From Vibrio salilacus (GTDB lineage: Bacteria; Pseudomonadota; Gammaproteobacteria; Enterobacterales; Vibrionaceae), in NCBI RefSeq assembly GCF_002811245.1, contig NZ_NIVQ01000005.1, positions 62,001 through 126,000 of the forward strand: a DNA stretch of 64,000 nt, in the 5' to 3' direction. Below, one piece after another: positions 57,067-64,000 of this stretch (its first letter is position 1; every line of letters begins with the position of its first letter). The notes beneath the pieces are model-generated. The model worked only from the letters and a program-made list of their open reading frames with translations, was not told where the DNA came from and made no database searches. A program made the position numbers and the translations under genes.

Positions 57067-57548
57067 GTCAGGTCTTTATTGCACTGGGGAGCAACCTTAG
57101 CTCCCCTATCGTACAAGCACATGCAGCCATTGGTGCTTTAAAACAATTACCTAAGTCAGAATTTGTTCATGCCTCATCGCTGTACAGCAGTACACCGATG
57201 GGACCACAAAACCAACCTGACTACATCAATGCTGTGGTTGAAATATCGACAGAATTAACGCCACTTGAGCTACTCGATTGCACCCAAGCAATTGAGCTAG
57301 AGCAAGGGCGCGTCCGTAAAGAAGAGCGCTGGGGGCCAAGAACCCTTGATCTCGACATCCTTCTTTACGGCAATGAGGTGATCGATTCCGAGCGTTTAAT
57401 CGTTCCACACTATGGGATGAAAGAGCGTGAATTCGTGCTCTATCCGCTCGCGGAAATCGCACCAAATTTAACCCTCCCATGTGGGACCAGACTAAAAGAC
57501 TTATTGCAAGTTGTTGAGCAAAACGGTCTGCGTATTTGGCAATCATAG
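57063..57548 (+). CDS. folK: 2-amino-4-hydroxy-6-hydroxymethyldihydropteridine diphosphokinase
   Basis: Pyrophosphoryl transfer step of folate synthesis. The 161-residue product shows IALGSNLSSP at the N terminus, SSLYSSTPMGPQNQPDYINAV for pterin and ATP binding, and the metal-binding ERWGPRTLDLDILLYG. It overlaps pcnB by 4 bp (ATGA), indicating coupling, and lies 22 bp before panB. Confidence 0.96.
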   Translation: MSQVFIALGSNLSSPIVQAHAAIGALKQLPKSEFVHASSLYSSTPMGPQNQPDYINAVVEISTELTPLELLDCTQAIELEQGRVRKEERWGPRTLDLDILLYGNEVIDSERLIVPHYGMKEREFVLYPLAEIAPNLTLPCGTRLKDLLQVVEQNGLRIWQS

Positions 57549-57570
57549 CCAACTCCTGTAAGGAAAAATC

Positions 57571-58365
57571 ATGAAAAAAATTACCATCAATGATCTGATG
57601 ACTTGGAAGCAAGAAGGTCGTAAATTTGCGACCTCGACCGCTTATGATGCGAGCTTTGCTCAGTTGTTTGAAAGCCAAGAAATGCCAGTTCTGTTAGTCG
57701 GTGACTCTCTGGGTATGGTACTGCAAGGAACACGTGACACATTGCCAGTTACTGTCGAAGAGATTGCTTACCACACACGATGTGTGCGTGCGGGTAGCCC
57801 TAACTGTCTACTGATGGCCGATATGCCATTTATGAGCTATGCAACCCCAGAACAAGCGTGTGAAAACGCGGCTACGCTTATGCGCGCTGGGGCCAATATG
57901 GTTAAAATTGAAGGTGGTGACTGGTTAGTCGACACAGTGAAAATGCTCACAGAGCGCGCCGTTCCTGTCTGTGCTCACTTAGGCCTGACACCACAATCTG
58001 TGAATATTTTTGGTGGTTTTAAGGTTCAAGGTCGCGAGCAAGACAAAGCTGACCGTATGGTTCGTGATGCACTCGCCCTACAAGAAGCTGGTGCGCAAAT
58101 TATCTTATTAGAATGCATACCAAAAGAACTGGCCGCGCGAATCACCGAAGTGTGTGAGGTGCCAGTGATTGGTATCGGTGCGGGCAATGTTACGGATGGC
58201 CAGATCTTAGTAATGCACGATATGTTTGGAATTGCAGCGAACTACATGCCAAAGTTCTCGAAAAACTTCCTTGCTGAAACAGGGGATATGCGCGAGGCAG
58301 TGACCAAGTACAAGCAAGATGTTGAAAGTGGCGCGTTCCCTGACGATGCCCATACCATCGCTTAA
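57571..58365 (+). CDS. panB: 3-methyl-2-oxobutanoate hydroxymethyltransferase
   Basis: First step of pantothenate synthesis, making ketopantoate from alpha-ketoisovalerate. The 264-residue product has the Mg2+ and substrate loops [11 protein letters not shown] and [18 protein letters not shown], the catalytic E in [10 protein letters not shown], and [24 protein letters not shown] lies before the ATG. It is 11 bp before panC. Confidence 0.97.
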   Translation: MKKITINDLMTWKQEGRKFATSTAYDASFAQLFESQEMPVLLVGDSLGMVLQGTRDTLPVTVEEIAYHTRCVRAGSPNCLLMADMPFMSYATPEQACENAATLMRAGANMVKIEGGDWLVDTVKMLTERAVPVCAHLGLTPQSVNIFGGFKVQGREQDKADRMVRDALALQEAGAQIILLECIPKELAARITEVCEVPVIGIGAGNVTDGQILVMHDMFGIAANYMPKFSKNFLAETGDMREAVTKYKQDVESGAFPDDAHTIA

Positions 58366-58376
58366 GGATAACGGCC

Positions 58377-59276
58377 ATGCAAACTTTTGCTGAAATTGCG
58401 CTACTGCGCGAACAGATCAAACAGTATAAACGTGAAGGACGTAGTATTGCTTTCGTCCCTACCATGGGGAACTTGCACGAAGGTCATTTAACCTTGGTTC
58501 GTAAAGCACGTGAGCACGCTGATATTGTCGTGGTGAGCATTTTTGTTAACCCGATGCAGTTTGATCGCGCTGATGATCTCAATAGTTATCCCCGTACACT
58601 TGAAGATGACTTAAGCAAACTCAACGCCGAAGGAGTAGAACTGGTCTTTACCCCTACTGCTGACGTAATTTATCCTCAAGGGGTCGAAAACCAAACCTCC
58701 GTTGAGGTTCCTGGGCTATCAAGTATGCTTGAAGGCGCCTCTCGTCCGGGCCATTTTCGCGGCGTTGCGACCGTCGTAACTAAGCTATTTAACATCGTCC
58801 AACCTGATGTGGCATGTTTTGGCGAGAAAGACTTCCAGCAACTTGCCGTGATCCGCAAAATGACTGACGATCTGGCGATGGATATCAACATCATTGGTGT
58901 TGCCACTGTGCGCGAGATGGATGGTTTGGCGATGAGTTCACGTAATGGTTTACTCACCCTTGATGAGCGCCAACGTGCGCCTGTACTGGCTCGTACCATG
59001 CGTTGGATTAGTAGTGCAATCCGTGGCGGTCGCGACGATTACGCTTCTGTGATTGAAGATGCCAGCGATCAATTACGTGCCGCAGGTCTTCATCCCGACG
59101 AGATCTTTATTCGAGACGCCCGGACACTGCATGCGATCACAGCAGAAACCACCCAAGCGGTCATTCTGATGTCAGCGTTCTTAGGTCAGGCGCGCCTGAT
59201 TGATAATCAAGTGGTTGATCTGGTCATTGAGAGCAAAGAAGAAGAGAGCACTGAATCTTCTTCAGAGACAGAATAA
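58377..59276 (+). CDS. panC: Pantoate-beta-alanine ligase (pantothenate synthetase)
   Basis: ATP-dependent condensation of pantoate and beta-alanine. The 299-residue product has the HIGH motif in [35 protein letters not shown] and the KMSKS-equivalent MSSRNGLL. An acidic, Ser/Glu-rich C-terminal tail ([13 protein letters not shown]) is longer than in E. coli (283 residues). panD is not adjacent, as is common in Vibrio. Confidence 0.96.
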   Translation: MQTFAEIALLREQIKQYKREGRSIAFVPTMGNLHEGHLTLVRKAREHADIVVVSIFVNPMQFDRADDLNSYPRTLEDDLSKLNAEGVELVFTPTADVIYPQGVENQTSVEVPGLSSMLEGASRPGHFRGVATVVTKLFNIVQPDVACFGEKDFQQLAVIRKMTDDLAMDINIIGVATVREMDGLAMSSRNGLLTLDERQRAPVLARTMRWISSAIRGGRDDYASVIEDASDQLRAAGLHPDEIFIRDARTLHAITAETTQAVILMSAFLGQARLIDNQVVDLVIESKEEESTESSSETE

Positions 59277-59291
59277 ACAGCAAAATAAAAT

Positions 59292-59325
59292 AAAGGGTTG
59301 GCGCGCAAGCACCAACCCTTTTTAT
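59292..59325. terminator. Terminator after panC
   Basis: AAAGGGTTGG-N10-CCAACCCTTT followed by T-rich sequence; the A-rich left flank may also serve the convergent yadH. Confidence 0.92.
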
Positions 59326-59370
59326 TTTCTTGTCATCGTCACATGACGAGCCTTATCGCCGCAGACTGCA

Positions 59371-60141
59371 CTAACTTCTTAAACCAATCCCCTTGGTCAC
59401 CAAATAATGCGCAATCGAGTACAGCACCAACACAAACACCGTTAACACACTAAATGAGGTAACAATGCCGACATCTGATACCCCCAAGAAGCCATAGCGG
59501 AAAGCGTTAACCATATAAACGATTGGATTAATCTTTGATATCCCTTGCCAAAATTCAGGCAGCAGACTAATCGAGTAAAATACCCCGCCAAGGTAGGTCA
59601 ATGGCGTCAACACAAAAGTAGGAATGATCGAGATATCATCAAAGGTTTTAGCATAAACCGCATTGATCAAGCCGCCTAAAGCAAACACGACCGAAGTCAT
59701 AAACACGGTGGCAATGATAACCCCCCAGTGCTCGACCTGAAGATCAACAAACAGCAGAGAGACAAACGTGACGATGGTGCCAACGAGTAGGCCTCGAGTC
59801 ACACCGCCCATCACATAGCCCGCAATAATCACATAGTTAGGTACGGGTGCTACGAGCAACTCTTCGATATTTTTTTGTAGCTTGGCACTGAAAAACGACG
59901 ACGCCACATTAGAGTAAGAGTTAGTGATCACCGACATCATAATCAGACCCGGGACAATGTACTCCATATAACTGAAGCCGTTCATCTGGCCGATTCTCGA
60001 ACCAATCAAGTTACCGAAAATAATGAAATAGAGCGTCATGGTGATCGCAGGCGGCACTAAGGTTTGCACCCAAATACGGGTAAAACGATTGATCTCTTTA
60101 CCTAATAAGCTGCGAAAAGCGACCCAATATAGACGATACAT
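59371..60141 (-). CDS. yadH: ABC-2 type transporter permease YadH
   Basis: Inner membrane permease of an ABC exporter of unknown substrate. The 256-residue product has six predicted membrane segments and the ABC2 pattern: PPAITMTLYFIIFGNLIGSRIG, YIVPGLIMMSVITNSYSNVASSFFS, and FVLTPLTYLGGVFYSISLLPE. The start at 60141 (MYRLYWVAF) matches E. coli YadH; longer frames overlap yadG. It lies one base after the yadG stop. Confidence 0.93.
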   Translation of the reverse strand: MYRLYWVAFRSLLGKEINRFTRIWVQTLVPPAITMTLYFIIFGNLIGSRIGQMNGFSYMEYIVPGLIMMSVITNSYSNVASSFFSAKLQKNIEELLVAPVPNYVIIAGYVMGGVTRGLLVGTIVTFVSLLFVDLQVEHWGVIIATVFMTSVVFALGGLINAVYAKTFDDISIIPTFVLTPLTYLGGVFYSISLLPEFWQGISKINPIVYMVNAFRYGFLGVSDVGIVTSFSVLTVFVLVLYSIAHYLVTKGIGLRS

Positions 60142-60142
60142 A

Positions 60143-61075
60143 TTACTTGTCCCCTTCACGAACAATACTAACGAACAACTCTTCCAATCGGTTGGATTTA
60201 TTACGCATCGATAACACTTTAATGCCTTGCTCTGATAGCTGAGCAAAGATGTCATTAAGGCCCTGCGTCTTGTCAATTTCGATCTCAAGCGATCCTGCGA
60301 CCATCTGTTGCTTGATTACGCCTTGAAGTTGCGGCTGTGGTACGCCCTCTGCGAGATCAAGAATAAAGGTTTCCACTTGTAGCTTACTGAGTAAACTTTT
60401 CATGGAGGTATTCTCGATCAACTCACCTTTGTTGATGATGCCGATATTACGGCACAACATTTCCGCCTCTTCGAGGTAATGCGTCGTCAAGATGATGGTA
60501 ATGCCAAGTTCAGAGTTAATCTCTTTAAGAAACGTCCACATTGAGCGACGTAACTCAATATCCACCCCCGCAGTCGGTTCATCAAGAATCAACAACTGAG
60601 GTTCGTGCATCAGCGCGCGAGCAATCATCAAGCGACGTTTCATACCACCGGATAGATTTCTTCCTCGCTCGTCGCGCTTTTGCCACAAATCGAGTTTTGT
60701 TAAGTATTTTTTGGCGCGCTCTTTGGCGAGCGATTTAGGCACACCATAGTAACCCGCTTGCTGCAAGACAATCTGCTCAACCGTTTCAAACTGATTGAAA
60801 TTAAACTCTTGAGGGACCAAACCTAAATGCTGTTTTGCCTGCTCTAGGTTGTCATCGATGTTGTAGCCAAAGACTTTCACTTGACCCGAGGTTTTATTCA
60901 CCAGCGAAGAAATTATCCCAATCGTCGTCGACTTGCCGGCACCATTTGGCCCTAATAGCGCGTAAAAATCGCCTTTAACCACATTCAAGCTGATGCCTTT
61001 TAACGCTTCAAAACCACCAGCATAGGTTTTGCGCAGCTGTTCTATTTCTAATGCGTACATAGGTAGTATTGCCAT
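60143..61075 (-). CDS. yadG: ABC transporter ATP-binding protein YadG
   Basis: ATPase partner of YadH. The 310-residue product (E. coli 308) has Walker A GPNGAGKST, Q-loop LVPQEFNFNQFETV, signature LSGGMKRRLMIARALMHEP, Walker B LLILDEPTAGVD and H-loop TTHYLEEAEML. Two starts are possible: the ATG at 61075 with GAG upstream, or the ATG at 61060 (MYALEIEQL), which matches the E. coli end equally well. Confidence 0.93.
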   Translation of the reverse strand: MAILPMYALEIEQLRKTYAGGFEALKGISLNVVKGDFYALLGPNGAGKSTTIGIISSLVNKTSGQVKVFGYNIDDNLEQAKQHLGLVPQEFNFNQFETVEQIVLQQAGYYGVPKSLAKERAKKYLTKLDLWQKRDERGRNLSGGMKRRLMIARALMHEPQLLILDEPTAGVDIELRRSMWTFLKEINSELGITIILTTHYLEEAEMLCRNIGIINKGELIENTSMKSLLSKLQVETFILDLAEGVPQPQLQGVIKQQMVAGSLEIEIDKTQGLNDIFAQLSEQGIKVLSMRNKSNRLEELFVSIVREGDK

Positions 61076-61176
61076 TACTCAAACTAAAACGTCAATCAGT
61101 TTATCGCTGGGGTTCCTTGATTACAATTAAACCTTTCGAATATTTTGGAAATAATATTTTCGCTTTAACTAAGAAT

Positions 61177-61216
61177 AAAACAGCGCCTTGGGATCACTCC
61201 CAAGGCGCTGTTTTTG
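61177..61216. terminator. Terminator of the SulP gene
   Basis: CAGCGCCTTGGGA-TCAC-TCCCAAGGCGCTG, a 13-bp perfect stem flanked by A4 and T5; on the minus strand it stops the SulP transcript before yadG. Confidence 0.93.
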
Positions 61217-61253
61217 AGGCAGACTAAACTAGGGGCTGCACCTGTGGCAATTC

Positions 61254-62897
61254 TCAATTAACATGCTTAATCGCCGCATTGAGCGCTTCATAACGGAACT
61301 TGAAACTGTTGTGGCTTGAGATAAGATCGATCACATGAAATTTCTCTAGCTGCTGACGTGTCGTCTCGTTTGGACACAAAAGATAAACCTGACAATTGGC
61401 ATCCTGCGCATCTTTGATCGCGTTTTCTAAAGCCAGACCGACCGTAACATCAATCATAGGCACATCGGTTAAATCCAAGATCATCACTTGATAATCACTA
61501 ATCCTTGAGTGCTGACGTGAAATCGCTTTCGAGACACTGAAGATCATTGGCCCGGAAAGATAGAAAAACAGTACCTTACCGTTGGCTTTATCCAGTAAGC
61601 TACGTTCACTGTCTGTCAGCGGCACATCATTATCATCAGCATCACTGATCGCTTTAACCTGACGGGCCTGCTCGCGACTTAAACGCTCAATGATAATGAT
61701 ATTAGAGATAAACACCCCTAAACCGACCGCCGCGATAAGATCAACGAACACCGTCAGCAACATCACTCCATACATAATCGCCATGCCAGAGAAGCTGACC
61801 CGATGGGCGCGCTGAATAAAGCTCCAATCAAGAATATTAAAACCAACATAAACAGCAATACCAGCCAGTACCGCCATTGGAATGGGCTCAGTTAAACCGC
61901 CAGCGACCAACACCACCAGTGCCAGCACCAACGCACGAATAACACCGGAAAGTGGAGAACGCGCGCCAACTTGAATATTGGTGACGGTTCCCATGGTAGC
62001 GCCTGCCCCAGGTAGCGCGCCAAACAGACCAGAAATCATGTTCGCAAGCCCCTGGCCTCGCAGTTCTTTATCCGAATCGTGCTCTTTTCGTGTTAAAGAA
62101 TCGCCAATAACTGCGGTGAGCAAGGTATCAATACAGCCCAAAGTGCCCAGCACTAAGGCATCAATCACCATCTCAGTAAATATTGCACCATCAAAATGAG
62201 GTATTACCAAGGATGGCAAACCTGCAGGGATCTCACCAATACGACGAATCGAGTCAGTATCGAAAATAATCACCGACAATAAGGTAACCGCAACCAGCGC
62301 CACCAACTGGGCAGGAACGTACTTGCGATACTGTTTCGGGAAGAAAAACAAAATGCCTAAGGTCAATAAGCCAAGAAACAACTCGCTAAACTTCATATTA
62401 CTGATAATGTCAGGGATTGCAGAGAGCGTCCCAGTAACGCCTCCTGGCGGCGCAGGCTGACCTAGCAAAGGCGAAAGTTGTAAGATGATTAAGATAACGC
62501 CAATACCCGACATAAAGCCAGACACGACACTGTAAGGCATCAGTGTCACGTATTTACCGAGCTTGAGTGTGCCGAGTAAAATCTGAAATGCCCCGGCCAT
62601 CATCACCACGGTAAAAGTCATGGCCATGCCAGTTTCTGGGTACTTGGCCATCATACTGGTCAGCACTGCCGTCATGATCACCGTCATAGGACCAGTCGGC
62701 TCTGAAATCAGCGTGTTTGAACCACCAAACAGCGCGGCAAATAAGCCGACCATAATTGCACCCCACAAACCCGCTTCGGCCCCCGCTCCCGATGCAACCC
62801 CAAAAGCTAAGGCTAACGGCAGAGAAATGATCGCAGTGGTAACCCCACCAAACGCATCTCCTCGTAGGTTCAAATCTTCAAAACGACTCGTGAACAC
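61254..62897 (-). CDS. SulP family anion transporter with STAS domain
   Basis: Inner membrane anion transporter. SulP members carry sulfate, bicarbonate or dicarboxylates; the divergent carbonic anhydrase makes bicarbonate a good guess. The 547-residue product has about 10-14 membrane segments (ISLPLALAFGVASGAGAEAGLWGA near the N terminus, FGGSNTLISEPTGPMTVI anion-binding region, GALPGAGATMGTVTNIQVGARSPLSG) and a C-terminal STAS domain (about 440-547, VMILDLTDVPMIDVTVGLAL). The start is taken as the GTG at 62897 because TGGAG lies seven bases upstream and it gives MFTSRFEDLNLRGDAFGG; an ATG at 62915 and a GTG at 62930 are also in frame. Confidence 0.9.
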   Translation of the reverse strand: MFTSRFEDLNLRGDAFGGVTTAIISLPLALAFGVASGAGAEAGLWGAIMVGLFAALFGGSNTLISEPTGPMTVIMTAVLTSMMAKYPETGMAMTFTVVMMAGAFQILLGTLKLGKYVTLMPYSVVSGFMSGIGVILIILQLSPLLGQPAPPGGVTGTLSAIPDIISNMKFSELFLGLLTLGILFFFPKQYRKYVPAQLVALVAVTLLSVIIFDTDSIRRIGEIPAGLPSLVIPHFDGAIFTEMVIDALVLGTLGCIDTLLTAVIGDSLTRKEHDSDKELRGQGLANMISGLFGALPGAGATMGTVTNIQVGARSPLSGVIRALVLALVVLVAGGLTEPIPMAVLAGIAVYVGFNILDWSFIQRAHRVSFSGMAIMYGVMLLTVFVDLIAAVGLGVFISNIIIIERLSREQARQVKAISDADDNDVPLTDSERSLLDKANGKVLFFYLSGPMIFSVSKAISRQHSRISDYQVMILDLTDVPMIDVTVGLALENAIKDAQDANCQVYLLCPNETTRQQLEKFHVIDLISSHNSFKFRYEALNAAIKHVN

Positions 62898-63284
62898 AGC
62901 AATACTCCATTCCATTTGATGTTCGAACACGCGAGTTGTCCATGCTACCAGCGTGTTGCGACACCATAAACAACATCTTAGTTTTAACTTATTTTAATTA
63001 GATTGGTTAGTGTGGCGAAGTAACCTTACATGCTTTATTTAAATGTAATTAATTTGATAAAAAGTCACTATCTTCATAACTCTAACAAATAACAGCTGCA
63101 CCAGATAAGGGGGAATTACATCACATAACTCATACGTTATAACTATTGGTTAGCATAATCACTAAGCTTATGATTTTTTAAGTTCAAACACGTCAGATGA
63201 GTCGCTATCAAGCCATTTTAAACGCGACCAAAATTGTAACATTGTGTATAGTTATTCAAGTATTTTTGAAGGGCCACAACTAAG
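62898..63284 (+). other. 387-bp divergent control region between SulP and carbonic anhydrase genes
   Basis: AT-rich, no gene seen. It must hold both divergent promoters. TATAGT at 63247-63252 is a plausible -10 for the carbonic anhydrase, with no good -35. No operator is recognised. Confidence 0.45.
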
Positions 63285-63953
63285 ATGCCAGAAATAAAAC
63301 AGCTATTTGATAATAACTCTCAATGGTCTCAATCAATCACAGCAGATCGTCCCGAGTACTTTACCAAACTGGAACAGGGTCAAAGCCCAGAGTTTTTGTG
63401 GATTGGTTGTTCCGATAGCCGCGTTCCCGCTGAACGTTTAACGGGTTTATACTCTGGAGAGCTGTTTGTTCATCGGAACGTCGCCAATCAGGTGATCCAT
63501 ACTGATCTTAATTGTCTTTCCGTCGTGCAGTACGCTATTGATGTATTAAAAATTAAACATGTGATTGTCTGTGGTCACTACGATTGTGGAGGCGTTAATG
63601 CTGCAATCGATAACCCAAAACTCGGCTTGATCAATAATTGGTTGTTGCATATCCGAGATTTATATTTCAAGCACCGTGAATATCTTGAGTATATGCCAGC
63701 CCAAGATCGCGCTGATAAACTATGTGAGATCAACGTCGCTGAGCAAGTGTACAACTTGGGCAACTCAACCATAATGCAAAATGCATGGGAACGACGACAG
63801 GATGTAGAGATTCATGGTGTCGTATATGGTATCAGCGATGGCAAGCTACAATACCTCGGCGTTCGTTCCCACTCAAATGATTCGGTTGAAGCCTCTTACC
63901 ACAAAGCGATGGAAGCGATCCTTAACCCTCAACACCGTTTGTTGTGTCGCTAA
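63285..63953 (+). CDS. can: Beta-class carbonic anhydrase
   Basis: Zinc enzyme interconverting CO2 and bicarbonate. The 222-residue product (E. coli Can 220) has the zinc ligands C42, H98 and C101 ([19 protein letters not shown]) and the active-site dyad D44/R46. The bicarbonate-pocket pattern and length place it with type II beta enzymes such as E. coli and Haemophilus Can, which are allosterically inhibited by bicarbonate. Divergent from the SulP gene and followed by a terminator at the right edge. Confidence 0.95.
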   Translation: MPEIKQLFDNNSQWSQSITADRPEYFTKLEQGQSPEFLWIGCSDSRVPAERLTGLYSGELFVHRNVANQVIHTDLNCLSVVQYAIDVLKIKHVIVCGHYDCGGVNAAIDNPKLGLINNWLLHIRDLYFKHREYLEYMPAQDRADKLCEINVAEQVYNLGNSTIMQNAWERRQDVEIHGVVYGISDGKLQYLGVRSHSNDSVEASYHKAMEAILNPQHRLLCR

Positions 63954-63963
63954 GTTCATCATG

Positions 63964-63995
63964 CAAAACGCCCCGCAAATGTGGGGCGTTTTTAT
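63964..63995 (+). terminator. Terminator of the carbonic anhydrase gene
   Basis: AAACGCCCC-GCAAATGT-GGGGCGTTT followed by T's. Confidence 0.92.
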
Positions 63996-64000
63996 CGTCA

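Overview
The window looks like a stretch of the large chromosome of a Vibrio species. The evidence is an OmpU-type porin, a complete ChiS/chitin-oligosaccharide operon, a 395-residue TyrRS, VexEF-like and Fbp-like transporter operons, and a gene order (ftsH-rlmE-yhbY-greA-ompU-dacB ... tyrS ... hemL ... chiS-chb operon ... acnB ... pcnB-panBC ... carbonic anhydrase) that I remember as close to V. cholerae VC0637 to VC0586. Species is not determinable by eye. I saw no insertion sequences, phage genes, CRISPR arrays, rRNA or tRNA genes. Almost the whole window is intact core Vibrio sequence.

Layout. 1-5.4 kb: housekeeping (partial FtsH, RlmE, YhbY, GreA), then the OmpU porin behind a long AT-rich promoter region, then PBP4 (dacB). 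5.4-9.3 kb: a CBS-less MgtE-type transporter with a long structured leader, tyrS, and a ShyA/MepM-like cell-wall endopeptidase. 9.4-13.6 kb: an RND efflux pump pair. 13.8-18.2 kb: erpA, hemL, an unannotated-looking 39-residue membrane protein, a PerM/AI-2E family protein, rsmC.

18.4-36.9 kb is the centrepiece: the one-component-like hybrid kinase ChiS, a 650-bp control region, then an uninterrupted plus-strand operon of chitin-oligosaccharide binding protein, two permeases, two ATPases, GH9 glucosaminidase, GlcNAc kinase, GH20 hexosaminidase, GH94 chitobiose phosphorylase and a phosphohexomutase. Together they take up (GlcNAc)n from the periplasm and convert it to GlcNAc, GlcNAc-1-P and GlcNAc-6-P. 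The operon is punctuated by perfect stem-loops that lack U-tracts, suggesting segmental mRNA processing or stability control.

37-43.1 kb (minus strand): Fe3+ ABC transporter fbpABC with a Fur-box candidate, then glnK-amtB with a near-consensus sigma-54 promoter and an NtrC-type site, then yacL. 43.2-53.3 kb: acnB, a patatin/BamA-like outer membrane protein, mrcB and hrpB. 53.4-59.3 kb (plus): sfsA, dksA, gluQ, pcnB, folK, panB, panC. 59.4-61.1 kb: ABC exporter yadGH. 61.3-64 kb: a SulP anion transporter divergent from a beta-carbonic anhydrase, which together suggest bicarbonate handling.

Family assignments rest on motifs read by eye and remembered homologues; no searches were run.
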